Shown: positions 1 through 12,042 of the stretch, one piece after another | Layout: each line of letters opens with the position of its first letter | Numbering within the stretch: the first letter of the stretch is position 1 | From: Symbiodinium natans | Lineage: Eukaryota; Sar; Dinophyceae; Suessiales; Symbiodiniaceae | Direction: 5' to 3' | Length of the DNA: 60,000 bases | NCBI GenBank assembly: GCA_905221605.1 | Contig: CAJNDS010002562.1 | Location: 1 to 60,000, forward strand | Program-made: the position numbers and the translations under genes | The notes under the pieces: model-generated | Told to the model about the DNA's origin: nothing | Databases searched by the model: none | What the model saw: only the letters and a program-made list of their open reading frames with translations

Positions 1-36
1 ATTAAGGACTGTAAAAATAAGGGGGGAAACATCCCA
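1..36. mobile_element. MITE-like family B, truncated at the window edge
   Basis: ATTAAGGACTGT followed by GGGGGGAAACATCCC. Confidence 0.45.
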
Positions 37-239
37 AAACATATTCTTCTGGATTTGGGGTATAAGAATCCCACAGAAGAAAATGAAACAATTCTTTCTT
101 GTAAGGACATGCATGGATTAATATCTTTTGTTTACATTGAAGTTTGAGGGTACATAGGGATGTCCGGGGCGTCCTTTTTCGGTCATACGAGTCATGAGAT
201 CGTTCGAGGTTTGGGGTCTCGGGACTGGGTCTTGGGTTT

Positions 240-365
240 TACCCTAACAAACCTAACAACCCTGAACCCTGAACCCTAAATCCTAAACCCTAAACCCTAA
301 ACCCTAAATCCTAAACCCTAAACCCTAAACCCTAAACCCGAAACCCTAAACCCTAAACCCTAACC
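240..365. repeat. Interstitial telomere-like array (CCCTAAA, degenerate)
   Basis: Runs of CCCTAAA with variants. Oriented opposite to the array at 468-631, so this is not a chromosome end. Confidence 0.9.
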
Positions 366-467
366 CAAGGAGGCAACCATCTTCACTGAGGGCAAGGCCA
401 GTTGTCGGACCGTGGCATGCAGGGCGCCATAGGACTTCCTTGGTGTTCCCCCATATACGCAGTTCAG

Positions 468-631
468 GGTTTAGGGTTTAGGGTTTAGGGTTTAGGGTTT
501 AGGGTTTAGGGTTTAGGGTTTAGGGTTTAGGGTTTAGGGTTTAGGGTTTAGGGTTTAGGGTTTAGGGTTTAGGGTTTAGGGTTGAGGGTTTAGGGTTTAG
601 GGTTTAGGGTTTAGGGTTTAGGGTTTAGGGG
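468..631. repeat. Interstitial telomere-like array (TTTAGGG)
   Basis: About 23 nearly perfect TTTAGGG units. Confidence 0.95.
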
Positions 632-754
632 CCGCCCCTGAAACCCTAAAGCCTGATAAACCCCCTGAATTTTTTAGGTATAACACCCCCAGGTAGATTC
701 TAAGCACAAAAAAGCCCAGGCTTCAAATTGAAAAAAGAGTAAAGGCGAAGAAAC

Positions 755-886
755 TCTGAGCCAGACACACATGCAGCCCAGACGCGCATTGCCATCACTC
801 CGCACTCCGACCTCGAGCACCCGCCACTGACCACCGGTCGGGTCTTTGGCGGCACAGCATAGGACGACTGCCTCTGCAGCTTTGGC
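755..886 (-). CDS. Isolated exon candidate
   Basis: 44 codons reading AEAVVLCCAAKDPTGGQWRV, then LGCMCVWLR. Acceptor CTGCAG-like GGCAG|; donor TCAGA|GTTTCT. May follow the candidate at 1347-1221. No family recognised. Confidence 0.35.
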
Positions 887-1220
887 CTGCCTCAAGCCTA
901 CCTGCCTTTAAAGCAGCCCATCTAGAAACTCAGTAGAGGAGAAGAGCGTTTTTCAAACAAACCGAACGCAACCAAGGCATCAAGAAAGCAAAAGCAAAAA
1001 AACTGAAGCGAAGAAGCCGAGAAGGTTTGAAAGCCGAGACAAATTAGAAGCCGAGAAGCAGGGAACCAAAATCAATGCCAAATGCCGCTCAACAGAAGCC
1101 AGTAAGTCAGGAAGCCGTTTCGGGCTTAGGGTTGAGAACTCCATACTTTGCAGCATTTTGACCACCCACAATACAAGCAAGCAAATGCCCAAAATAGGAA
1201 ACCAAAGATGCAGAACCCCC

Positions 1221-1347
1221 CTTGTAGACGCATTTCTTCGGCCTCCTCGCGACCAGATCGACTCGCATTGTAGCTCGCTAGCTGCTCCATCGTGACGGCA
1301 TTCTTCAGGCGAACCGATGGATCCTCCACAACGCCCACACTCTCCAT
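1221..1347 (-). CDS. Isolated exon candidate
   Basis: From ATG 1347 reads MESVGVVEDPSVRLKNAVTM, then YNASRSGREEAEEMRLQ, with coding-like composition. A second frame (GSDGECGRCGG) is also open. No partner exons identified with certainty; no family recognised. Confidence 0.4.
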
Positions 1348-1908
1348 CCGAACCCCCAAAGCCTTTGAAAGAACTCCACACCCAAAACCTTCTTAGCCCT
1401 AAACCCTAAAGGGCTTCGGGTTCAAAAGGCTTCGGGCTTAGGGTTTTAAAAACCTTTCATCAGCCCAACCTGCCTGAAAGCTTTCCAGTGTCACCCCACC
1501 AGGTTTGAAGGCGCTGAGGGTGAAGAACAAGTATCCTTGTGCTTTTGAGGTTGTTGGGGCTTAGGAGTTTAGGCTCCCGCGGCTCTTGCTGGATTTTGGG
1601 GGGCATCACAGCTGCGCCTGAAGCCTGAGGGGTTCCTGGCTGCGCGTTCTTGAAGTTTACGAACCTAAGGCGTGTTACAATGAAAAACTACCTAAACCCT
1701 AAACCCGAAACCCGAAACCCTTAAAAACTTTGAACCCTAACACAGGAAAGCAGCGGCAATTCCACGGCAGCTCCGCTGTGTCAACAGTAATGAGCTGCCG
1801 CGGGTTCCTAATGGAGGACGGTCCTGGGAGAGTCGGGTTTCGGGTTTCAGGTTTAGGGTTTGGGGCTACTGCGGCTTAAGGGTCTGGGGGCTCTGGTTTG
1901 GGATTCGG

Positions 1909-2177
1909 GTTTAGGGTTTAGGGTTTAGGGTCTAGGGTTTAGGGTTTTGGGTTTTGGGTTTAGGGTTTAGGGTTTAGGGTTTAGGGTTTAGGGTTTAGGG
2001 TTTAGGGTTTAGGGTTTAGGGTTTAGGGTTTAGGGTTTAGGGTTTAGGGTTTAGGGTTTAGGGTTTAGGGTTTAGGGTTTAGGGTTTAGGGTTTAGGGTT
2101 TAGGGTTTAGGGTTTAGGGTTTAGGGTTTAGGGTTTAGGGTTTAGGGTTTAGGGTTTAGGGTTTAGGGTTTAGGGTT
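1909..2177. repeat. Interstitial telomere-like array (TTTAGGG)
   Basis: One of the longest arrays, about 38 units, with a degenerate start. Confidence 0.95.
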
Positions 2178-2211
2178 TTGGGGGGGTTTGGGGGGTTTGG
2201 GGGGTTTGGGG

Positions 2212-2340
2212 TTGAGTCCTCCGTGGCTGATTCCACTCGAGCGCGTCCTCTGGAAGTCCACCTCCCCGAGTACGCTGCAGGCGCTGTCCATCAGGATGCA
2301 GCTGCCATTCAGGTGGTGCGTCGTGATCTGGCCAGGGCTC
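2212..2340. other. Coding-like island, strand undecided
   Basis: GC-rich unique island between two TTTAGGG arrays. Plus reads VHLPEYAAGAVHQDAAAIQV; minus reads GQITTHHLNGSCILMDSACS. Both are open across the island, so only a weak exon suspicion can be recorded. Confidence 0.25.
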
Positions 2341-2415
2341 AGGGTTCAGAGTTCAGGGTTCAGGGTTCAGGGTTCAGGGCTCAGAGGTCAGGGTTCAGGG
2401 TTCAGGGTTCAGGGT

Positions 2416-2485
2416 TTAGGGTTTAGGGTTTAGGGTTTAGGGTTTAGGGTTTAGGGTTTAGGGTTTAGGGTTTAGGGTTTAGGAT
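2416..2485. repeat. Interstitial telomere-like array (TTTAGGG)
   Basis: Follows a short GTTCAGG-type variant array (2337-2415). Confidence 0.9.
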
Positions 2486-3097
2486 TTAGGGTTTAGAGTC
2501 CTAAACTCGAAACCTGCAAGGGGTTCCCAACCGGCAAACCCGTAACCCACCCCCACTCATGTAAGAACACAAACAATGCAAGAAGCAGCCTAAAACCCCA
2601 AACCCTAAACCTAACCTTGAATTAGGAAAATGATAATCACAAGAATCACAAGAATCATAAGAATAAGTACTATAAAATGAACCTAAAGCCCTAAATAAAC
2701 CCCCAGCCCCAAGCAATTAAGAAACCTAACCTTGATATAGGAAAATGATACTCATAGAAAGAAGTATTCTAATGAACCTAAAGCCCTAAACCCCAGCCCC
2801 AAGCAATTTCAGAAGGATGATCATAAGAATAAGTATTCTAATGAACCTAGAAGCCCTAAACCCTAGCCCCAAGCAATTAAGAAGGATGATCAAAAAAGGA
2901 TAAGTATTATAATGAACCTAAACGCCCTAAACCCCAGCCCCAAGCAATTTAAGAAGGATGATCAAAAAAAGGGGCCTTCCCAGACCTGAGCCGCGTGGGC
3001 ACAGCCGTCCAGCTCAGCTCGAAGGTGAGCCGCCTTGAGGGTCTTTTTGTTGGGGTGGACTTTGGTTAGGTAGGGTATGATAGGGCATTTTAGAGTT

Positions 3098-3256
3098 CAG
3101 GGTTTAGGGTTTAGGGTTTAGGGTTTGGGGTTTAGGGTTTAGGGTTTAGGGTTTGGGGTTTAGGGTTTAGGGTTTGGGGTTTAGGGTTTAGGGTTTAGGG
3201 TTTAGGGTTTAGGGTTTTTAGAATTTAAGGTTTAGGGTTTAGGGTTTAGGGTTTGG
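3098..3256. repeat. Telomere-like array with TTTGGGG variants
   Basis: Mixed TTTAGGG and TTTGGGG units. Confidence 0.9.
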
Positions 3257-3821
3257 GGGTCTTATGTTGCTTCGGGAAGTTTTTCGACAATTTTAGGGTA
3301 TGCTAGGGTTTATACGCTTCATAGGGTATATAGGGTTTATCGGGTGTGTGAGGTTTATAGGGTTTATGTGCTTCTGTGTTTTGGGTGTTTGCAGGGGTTG
3401 TAGTCTTTTAGGGTTGGGGCTGTATGGTTGCTTTGGGGCTCTTATGGCTCTTAGGGTTTGGGTTGGTAGGGTCTTTAAAGTTAAGGGTGTAGGGTTTAGG
3501 GCCTAGGGTTTAGGGTTTACGGCTTCAGGGTTCGGGTTCATTGGACGGTGTTTAGGGCTGAGTTGGGTTAGATTTCTTCGGGTTGGTTAGGGGCTTGGGA
3601 GCGTTCAGGGCGTTGGGGTTTACAGCTTCGGGGGACGTGAGATGTAACGCGGATTGAGGATTCGAGATTCTAGTGGCGTGTCCAAAGCAGCACACCTCAC
3701 GGTACTGGCCCGGCTGTTGGACTCTGTCTCATACATGATGATGACGAGCTGGATCACCTGGCACAGCTGAGCACTGGCCTACCAAATTCTGAAAGGAAAA
3801 GAGCCAACTCGATCTAGCAAA

Positions 3822-4004
3822 AGTGTGTCTGTGTGTCTGTGTGTCCGTGCGTCTGTGTGTCTGTGTGTCTGTATGTCCGTGCGTCTGTGTGTCTGTGTGT
3901 CTGTTTGTGTCTGTGTGTCTGTGTGTCTGCGTGTCTGTGCGTCTCTGCGTCTGTGTGTCTGTGTGTCTCTGTGTCTCCATGTCGGTGTGTCCGTGTGTCT
4001 GTGT
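3822..4004. repeat. GTCTGTGT minisatellite
   Basis: About 22 copies of an 8-bp GTGTGTCT-like unit with point variants. Long open frames in it (HTDTQTH type) are composition artefacts. Confidence 0.9.
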
Positions 4005-4066
4005 AGCCTCAACACCCGAATCTCAAAACCCTAAACCCAAAATGTGCGTGCAGCCGTTTTCCGCCC

Positions 4067-4145
4067 AACCCTAAACCCTAAACCCTAAACCCTAAACCCT
4101 AAACCCTAAACCTTAAACCCTAAAACCTAAAACCTAAAACCTAAC
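4067..4145. repeat. Telomere-like array (CCCTAAA)
   Basis: Direct and degenerate CCCTAAA/CCTAAAA units. Confidence 0.9.
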
Positions 4146-4279
4146 CCCGGAGCCCGGAACCACTAAGATGGCCCCTTCAAGCACACTGGCCAAGAGCATC
4201 CTGCCCCCACACGATGATCTTGACCCGGGCTTTGGGGTTCATGGTTTAGGGGTTTGGGATTAGCGTTTTAGGGTGCTCC

Positions 4280-4398
4280 TGAAGGTTCACAGGTAGTTCT
4301 GAAGGAATACGTGGTATAAGTACCTTAATTAAGGTTATAGTCTAGGATACCTTGCTTTTACTTGTAACCTACTTAGAAGCACCCATGAACTTTCAAGC
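4280..4398. mobile_element. MITE-like element, family A, copy 1
   Basis: Inverted ends GAAGGTTCACAGGTAG and ACCCATGAACTTTC. The centre TTAAGGTTATAGTCTAGGATAC resembles copy 3. No coding capacity. Confidence 0.65.
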
Positions 4399-4892
4399 AG
4401 GGTTTCGCACCTCGCCAAAAGGCACTCCCAACGAACTCCAGTGCGGATCTCCCTCATGGCTTGCCTTCAGCTGTCAGGTCGAGAGGTCAGGCTTGGGGGC
4501 TCAGGACATTAGAGCCCCAGACCCGAAACCTAAACCCTAAACCCTGAGGACTAAACCCTGAACCCTAAGACCCCAACCAAACTCGAGAAGGGTGCAGGGT
4601 TGGGGGTCTAGGACTTGAGGGTCGTTGGCTTCGGCTTCGACTTCAGACCTTAAATCCCAACACCCCGGAAAGCCTGAACTGCTTGACTGACCACTTAAAG
4701 CCACCCTAAACCCTAAACCCTAAACCCTAAACCCTAAACCCTAAACCCTAAACCCTAAACTCTCCATAACCCCTAAACCCTAAACAGTACGAGCCCCCCC
4801 ATGCGCCCCAAAGCCCCAAAGCAGCCGTGCGCTGCCCAGTGGCCGTCAGGTCTCGCCCTCTGAAAAGCAGGCGCTGCTTCCCTGACTTGGCT

Positions 4893-4956
4893 CCCTAAAC
4901 CCTAAACCCTAAACCCTAAACCCTAAACCCTAAACCCTAAACCCTAAACCCTAAAC
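4893..4956. repeat. Telomere-like array (CCCTAAA)
   Basis: Nine units; a similar array lies at 4703-4760. Confidence 0.9.
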
Positions 4957-5908
4957 TAGTTGAGATGACCGGTTTGGGGTTTTGGGTTTAGTCCGGGGTG
5001 GGGAGTGTCAGAAAGCCTTTGTGCTTCGAGCTTTTTCTTTCTGGTTCTTGAAACATGTTCAAAAAGAATACTGTAAATTGGAAAGAGCGTTTTTCGGCCA
5101 GCTCACAGGCTGCAAGTAGTGTGGACCGCAGCGTTCCGGCTCCCAACGCACCCAACCAGCATTTATCATGCCTCTGAGGGTTTTGGGCTTAGGGTTTAGG
5201 GTTTCGGGTCTAGGGGTTAGGGTTTAGGGTTTGGGTTTTGAGTTTAGGGACAGGGAAGGGGGCAGGGAGGCCTCCCATTTGTAACACTACGACTTGACAC
5301 TTTTGTACCTTGCCAAGCCTTGCTGGATTCAAAAGTCTTGCTTGCGAGACCAACAGAGAAGAGTTCTAAGCATGGCTGTTGCGCAGTTAGACAAATTCAT
5401 CTACGCTGCCCGGTACATCGTCCGTTCGGTCTGCGCTTCTTTCACTCACTCTTTACTTTGCTTGCTTCGCTCTTGTTGGCCTGTATGTGGGTCTTATTTT
5501 GAGAAGCAACACTTAGGGCGTGGGTATGGAAGGACCAAGGCCAAGGTTCATGTTCGCCTTTGCAACAAGCGTTCGAACCCTAAGCCTAAACCCTGAAACC
5601 CTAAACCCCAAACCCTGAAGAGTCCGTATATATGTCTCGCTCTCTTTTGGGACGGGATTGGGTTGAAGGTTCAGGGTTTCGGCCTTAGGGTCTCCCTTCG
5701 AAGGATGCCCTTCTCAGCAGCCTGGTCCCAACAAATCCCAATTTACACAAAGACTGAGACTGCAACAACGAAAATCAAGAAATATTTGTTAAATTCTGCT
5801 AGGACTCTTCCACTCCATTATCGTTTAAGAAAAAGATTCCTTCGTCAAGGGGTAGTGGAGAGTCCCGGGAAAGCCCCAGCCACAATTTATGTGCATCAGC
5901 GCATCTAC

Positions 5909-6142
5909 ACCCTAAACCCGAAACCCGAAACCCGAAACCCGAAACCCTAAACCCTAAACCCTAAACCCTAAACCCTAAACCCTAAACCCTAAACCCTAAA
6001 CCCTAAACCCTAAACCCTAAACCCTAAACCCTAAACCCTAAACCCTAAACCCTAAACCCTAAACCCTAGACCCTAACCCTAAACCCGAAACTCGAAACCC
6101 GAAACCCTAAACCCGAAACCCTAAACCCGAAACCCTAAACCC
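5909..6142. repeat. Telomere-like array (CCCTAAA, CCCGAAA edges)
   Basis: Perfect CCCTAAA core with CCCGAAA variants homogenised at both edges. Confidence 0.9.
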
Positions 6143-6310
6143 AGTCCTGCCTTCCGGCACGTGTAAGCCTCTTCTGATCTCTGCCTTCACCTCGCTGAGC
6201 CGCATTCTACGCGACAGGGACCTCGGCAGCTGCTCTCCACCCCTGCCACCGGTCAGGGAGCGTTTAAAAGACTTGGGCAAGGGCTATTCTTGAATCTGTA
6301 TTTAGGGTTG

Positions 6311-6504
6311 GTTTAGGGTTTAGGCTTTAGGCTTTAGGCTTTAGGCTTTAGGCTTTAGGCTTTAGGCTTTAGGCTTTAGGCTTTAGGCTTTAGGCTTTAA
6401 GCTTTAGGCTTTAGGCTTTAGGCTTTAGGCTTTAGGCTTTAGGCTTTAGGCTTTAGGCTTTAGGCTTTAGGCTTTAGGCTTTAGGCTTTAGGCTTTAGGC
6501 TTTA
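6311..6504. repeat. Variant array TTTAGGC
   Basis: About 27 units of TTTAGGC (the nematode telomere unit), nearly perfect except one TTTAAGC. Confidence 0.95.
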
Positions 6505-7060
6505 GAGGACCCAAGACGTGTGGGGTTTAGGCGACATGAGCCATGCTCGGACTCATTGGAATTCTAAGCCTGCCACATGCAGGGCTTCCTTCGGCAACAG
6601 TGGCAAGCCAGCGCTCAACCCTAACCCCTAGATGGAGCTCTTAAACCCGGCCCGAACCCCAAACGGGAGCTCTGGAGCCCTAAGGCCTAGCAAATTTCGA
6701 GGCCGGAGCAGTGTGAGCCGGCGTCCATCGAGCACAGAGACCTTCCGCGAGAGGTCTAACCCTAAACCCTAAACCCTAAACCCTAAACAGCTGGTGAACC
6801 CATGGGCTTTGGGGATCATCTCCACGCTTGAACTGGACCCGGAAAGTCGGGCGACACGCAGTATGTGATCTCCTCCCTACAACTGGTTCGGCTTAGGATT
6901 AAGCGCAACAGCGGGTAGCTTTTAAAGCCCTAAAACCCTCATGGTTAAGGATGCATGACAGTAGTAGCTTATTGAGTGTTGAGGGTTTCCTCACATCAAG
7001 CCTTGCAAATACGGCTGTGCAAAAACGCAGGCCCGTGACGGCCCCCCTTCTGAAACCCTA

Positions 7061-7155
7061 CTTAAAAGTTCATGGGTAGTTATAAGTTGTAAGCAGGGTT
7101 ATGAGTGCCCTAGTCAACTTTTAACCATACTTTCAAGTACCCATGAACCTTCAAG
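7061..7155. mobile_element. MITE-like element, family A, copy 2
   Basis: Ends AAAGTTCATGGGTAGTTATA and GTACCCATGAACCTTCAAG are inverted repeats. Confidence 0.65.
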
Positions 7156-7479
7156 TCGACCCTAAACACCCTAAACCCCAAAACCTAAGCCCTAAAACCC
7201 TAAACCCTGAACCCCAAACCCTAAATCCTAAACCCTAAAACCCTTAAACCTTAAACCCTAAACCCCAAACCCTGAACCCTGAACCCTAAAAACCCTAAAC
7301 CTTAAACCCTAAACCCCAAAACCTCCTCGAGCCCTGCTTGCCTCCACTCTGCCCTCCTGGGGCAAGTCCAGTCCCAGCTCGGCCTGCCTCTTGACCTCAG
7401 TGTTTCGGGTTTAGGGTTTAGGGTTTAGGGTTTAGGGATTAGGGTTTAGGGTTTAGGGTGCAGGGATTTAGGGTTTTAG

Positions 7480-7616
7480 GGCTTTAGGGCTTTAGGGTTT
7501 TAGGGTTTTAGGGTTTTCGGGCTTTAGGGCTTTAGGGCTTTAGGGTTTTCGGGCTTTAGGGCTTTAGGGCTCTAGGGTTTAGGGTTGAGGGCTCTAGGGT
7601 TTAGGGCTTTAGGGTT
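7480..7616. repeat. Variant array GGGCTTTA / GGGTTTTA
   Basis: Eight-base variant of the telomere unit. Confidence 0.85.
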
Positions 7617-7830
7617 TTGAAGATTTAAAATGAAATTGAAACTGAAATTGAAATTGAAATGGAATTTGTAATTGGTAATTGCAATTGCAATTGCAATTAT
7701 TAAAACTGAAATTGCAATTGAAATTGTAATTGTAATTTGTATTTGCACTTGCAATTGTAATTGTAAGTGTAAACTGTAATTGCATTTGCAATTGCCATCG
7801 TACTTGTAATTGAAGTTCATCCATCCTTCA
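7617..7830. repeat. AATTGN-rich low-complexity region
   Basis: Degenerate hexamers such as AATTGC and AATTGA. AT-rich, in sharp contrast to the flanks; no gene. Confidence 0.8.
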
Positions 7831-8084
7831 TGTTATCGGTTAGTTTTTTGCCCTCATTCCAATTTTGTCTGACACTTCATCTTGAAATAGCCGAAAGAGA
7901 TTTCAACGAAATTTCTCGTGATAGGTTTTGACTGCCTTTCTTGTATCTAGTGCCCTGACATCGTGAAGTTGTGAAGCTTAAAGCTGCAATATTTTAAACC
8001 TTAAACCCTTAAACCTCATAAACCTGGCGTCATTGAGCTCCTATGCATCCCAACCCCTCGTTGGCCATTAAGCCCGAATAATCT

Positions 8085-8325
8085 TCACAGGGGGTCCCGA
8101 CCCTTCCTTTTTTTGTTTTTCGCGACAAACAGTGAAAGGGGGCGCCCTCTAAAAGGGGACCGCCCCATGAACAGTTATCGCGGCGAAATACGTTCAGGGG
8201 GTCCCCTGACAAAAAGTGTTCACAGGGGGTCTCCCAACACGGGACCCCCTGTGAGCACTTTTCGGGTCGAAAAGTGTTTACAGGCGGTCCCCTATCGGGG
8301 GACCCGTCCATGTTGACGTTCTGGC
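8085..8325. repeat. Hairpin cluster around CAGGGGGTCCC units
   Basis: Repeated units include a perfect 11-bp stem, CACAGGGGGTC and GACCCCCTGTG (8220-8250), and GGTCCCCTATCGGGGGACC (8286-8304). Between them are TTTTCGGGTCGAAAAGTG-like palindromes. Confidence 0.75.
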
Positions 8326-8364
8326 AGCAGGCAACACACGCGTCATAAGCAAAAATCCGTGCGC

Positions 8365-8660
8365 CCGCAACTGGGAGCTTTGGCCTGCCCCGGACATTCA
8401 GAAGCTCGTGGCATCGAATGACATTGGGATGCCTCCGGACGGTCGGCACACACTCTCCCCACGGCGCAGCTTCGTCACGGCACACTCCCAAGCTGAAATT
8501 GCAAACCACAATGGCATGAGCTGAGACGCCTGATTCGCAGCATGAGGCCGGCTTCTTCATCGCAGTGAAGCCTCCGCAACTTTCACCGCGAATGCCGTGC
8601 CCGTCTCGCTGCGCCTGACAGTCAGCAAGAACATCCAACTCTGATAATGCCACAAAGGTA
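8365..8660. repeat. Dispersed repeat family C, copy 1
   Basis: Shares long stretches with 10425-10790 and 11645-11765, e.g. GCTGAAATTGCAAACCACA and GACGGTCGGCACACACTCTC. No convincing coding frame. Confidence 0.75.
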
Positions 8661-8725
8661 AGGTTTGGTTATCGACGGTGCACTTTTCCGAACTTGCTTT
8701 AAAACGTGTACGGTTGAGGCCTTTG

Positions 8726-8768
8726 GGTTCAGGGTTAGCACGGTGTTCTCAAACGCGAGCTTGCCTGG
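8726..8768. repeat. Short dispersed repeat D
   Basis: CACGGTGTTCTCAAACGCGA followed by GCTTGCCTGG. Related copies lie at 10082-10118 and 9983-10012. Confidence 0.6.
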
Positions 8769-8769
8769 C

Positions 8770-10080
8770 TTGTTTCCAAAACCTATGACATTTAATTTTG
8801 CAATCCGCAAGGCGAGACATCTAAAAGCTACGACAGTTTGGCACTTCATGAGCCCAAATGTTCAAAGCGACGATGGGTTCGCTTTTCGACGACAGTTTCC
8901 GATTTCGCAAAGAGACAAAGAGACGACAGTTTCCAGCACGGCGAACGCGGCCACATCCGCGCGGAGCAGTGTCCTACAACCAACAAGACCATCTCGATTG
9001 CTACGCTTGCAACAGGAGTAGCAGCTCCCTATCAAACAGGAAGTGCCAGAGCATTGTCCGCAGCGGGCGTGCCGCGCACGCGCGCTGCATGCGCCGGCCA
9101 GCGTAGACCCTATTACCCTTGACGTAAGGCACCCTTAGTGTTGACCGCACTACCCAAGCACTACGCCTCAACACCAGGTCCTTGCAAGCAGCTGTGAGGC
9201 AGGCCGGCGCAGCGTAGCTGCCAGAGCGGATCTTCTTGCACAAGGCAACGTTGTCGGAATCCTACGGTCACAATCCCGGGTCCAGTTCTGGGGTTTAGGG
9301 TTTGAGGTTCTGCTCGGACGTCATCGACACAGGCTTCCTGAATACAACTAGAGCCTTTTACAAAACAGCAACGTGATGCTAGATTTAAAGCCATCCCCTT
9401 GGCAGTCACAGGATATTTCGAGCACTGTAGTTGCAATTACACACTCTCACGGCTGTGGCAAGAGGCTGTGTAGGGCTTCAAGAAAGAAGAGCGCAGCCTA
9501 GCGCCCAGTAAAGCATTGCGTAGAACCACATATGGGAATGTTGTGCGATGCTTGTAGCCTCCTTCTCCTTGCACGAGGGGTCAAAGAACAGCAAGCGCAG
9601 GTCACGGCGCAAGCAATCCGAGGCGTCGCACTGGCACCCACTGCCGTTGGACGATATGGTCCAAGAGGGTGCCGCCCTCCGCCAGCTCCATGATAAGGTA
9701 GCACCTACCAGGTGACAGTCATATGCCATAGCAGGGGTGAGTTTTTTAGATTCTTCAGTCTCAAGAGCATGTCCCTCTGGAGAACACACCAACAGCAATT
9801 TTTGCATCAGAAACCTTCAACGAAGCACTGAAAATTCATGAGGTATTTGCCGCAAATCCAGGCTGAAACAGGCGATGCAACGCAAGCTTAAAGAAGCAGG
9901 GTGTTGAACGCACCCCCTTCCCCCATTTGCAAACGCTGCTCGTACGATGGCTTTGGAAGGATTCATAGTCCTCTCGACGGCGCGATGTTCTTGAAAGCGA
10001 GCTTGCCCGGGCGGCGGGGCTGGGGCAGCAGCAGTGTGTTCTTGTGACGAACAGGACTGTGCAGCCACAATACCTTGCAA
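8770..10080. other. Unique region without a supported gene
   Basis: Mixed-composition unique DNA with short open frames on all strands. Nothing passed the tests used elsewhere (single-frame coding bias, splice sites, partner exons). Confidence 0.4.
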
Positions 10081-10424
10081 CAGCACGGTGTTCTCAAAAG
10101 CGAGCTTGGCTGGCTTGAAAAAGCGGGCTCAAAAAAGCAGGGGGGTTGGGGGTGGGAGGACGGGGGGGGCACTCCCATGGCATGATGTTCGTGAATGCGA
10201 GCCCAGCATCTCAAGTTGGGGTTGCAGTTTGGCATCCGTTTCCGCGGAGAAAAGGCGCCGTTCTTTCCCTTCCTTTCCTTTCCTTTCCTTGCCCTTCCTT
10301 CCCTTTCCTTTCCTTGCCTTTCCTTACTTCCTGCCTTCCTTTAAACAGCATACCGTAATGTGGTGCACCAGCATCCTGCGCCCTACAAAAACACACGCAA
10401 GCACCTTAACCAAAAACACGCGCA

Positions 10425-10790
10425 AGCGCAACTGGGAGCCTGCCCTTCTCACACAGGAGCTCGTGGCATCGAGTGACGTTCGGATGCCTCACGGTCGGCA
10501 CACACTCTCCCCACAGCGCAGCTTAGTCACGCACTCCCAAAGGCTGAAATTGCAAACCACAATGGCATGAGCGGAGACGCCTGACTCGGAGCATGAGGCC
10601 GGCTTCCTCATGGAGATGCCCCTCCTGGTCGATGGAAGTATGCATGGTTTTTTGCACGCGGTGCCTCTCGAGGCACCAGTGAAATTAAGATGGGGCGGTT
10701 GACTGGGAACGAAACGGGCATGCGCTGAAGCCTCCGCCACCTTCACGGCGAAGGAGGTGCCAGTATCGCAGTGCCTGACAGTCCGCACCC
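10425..10790. repeat. Dispersed repeat family C, copy 2
   Basis: Contains an extra segment of about 90 bp (about 10610-10720) relative to copy 1. Confidence 0.75.
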
Positions 10791-11644
10791 CCCCCCCCGC
10801 CCTCGGAACTCCCAAAAGTCTAAGGTTGAGGGTTGAGGCTTTTGGGTTCAGGGTTCAAGGTTGGTTGGGGGGGTTGGTAAGGGGGGTTCCTCGATTTACG
10901 TAGGACCTTTGAGATGACTCGATTTACATACACCTTGCGCAAGAAAAACTGATTAAAACACTTCTAATCAAACACACGGTAAATGGCGGCGATTTCTAGA
11001 TTCGATATATGCAGAGTATGCAAAGAAGTGCAGGGTGGGGGGGGGGTCGCCCCATGGCGGCGAAGAAGCATCGCGCATCCCAGAAGCCAAGACAGCCACG
11101 CGTGCCGGGAAGTGAAGCAAAAAATGGCCACGCTGTTCTTCCGATTTGACACCCCTTCCAGTGTCTTGCGCAGTCCTCACACAAAGAAACATGCCGTCAA
11201 TTACACAGCACCACCGCTACCACCACCACCATCACGCCACCACATACCACGACCACGACTCCACGAACACGGCTACGACCACTACCTACACACCGCATTG
11301 CGCCTCGACCTTACATCTTAAGAACAAATTCCAACTACTTGGGCAACACTGGACCTGGCGCAATTGCAACGCCTGCACTGAAATCCTAAACTCCAAGCCG
11401 TGCCTCGCGCGAACGACTTTGGCAAAGCCGCCCTGGCCTGGACTCGTGGCTTCGGCACCAAAGCATACCCCGTAATTCACTAACAGATTGGTATACTAGA
11501 ACTCTACTCCAGATACTACAGCTACTTGATGCACTCTTCTGTCATGTGGGGGTTTACGATACTCAAGGATCCCTATATTCCAGACCCCCCAAATAGTAAG
11601 ATCCTAGGCATGCGCCTATGTAATGTCATGAGCACGTTTAGCAA

Positions 11645-11765
11645 TTCATGGCAGCAAATAACATTCGGGTGCCTCCGGACGGGGTCGGCACTCTCTCTCC
11701 CGCAGCTGAGCTTAGTCATGGCACACTCCCAAAGGCTGAAATTGCAAACCACATATTTCTAATGA
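11645..11765. repeat. Dispersed repeat family C, copy 3 (partial)
   Basis: Has TGCCTCCGGACGG...GTCGGCACTCTCTC and the shared GCTGAAATTGCAAACCACA. Confidence 0.7.
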
Positions 11766-12042
11766 ACATTAAAAAGACAGTTTTTTCATTTTTCCAAAAG
11801 GGAAGCATTTTACCAGCTCCATTAGTCTTCACCGTTCGGGGTCACCAAGTACAGAAACCCTAAACCCTAAACCCTCAACCCTAAACCCTAAACCCTAAAC
11901 CCTAAACCCTAAACCCTAAACACCCCAGGATCCCAGCAAAGCCTTGGTAAACCTGTCCAGGCATCAGGCATCTCAGCCCTGAGGCCTTGAGAGTCGCCCC
12001 CCCCCCCCCCCCCCCCCCCGAACAAAGTACTCCCCTCTTTCG

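Noticed and set aside
240-2180. A true chromosome end at the left side of the window
   Set aside because: Arrays occur in both orientations, are interrupted by unique DNA and recur throughout the window, so they are interstitial.
3729-4074. Open frames in the GTCTGTGT minisatellite
   Set aside because: All frames open only because the unit lacks stops; HTDTQTH-type repeats.
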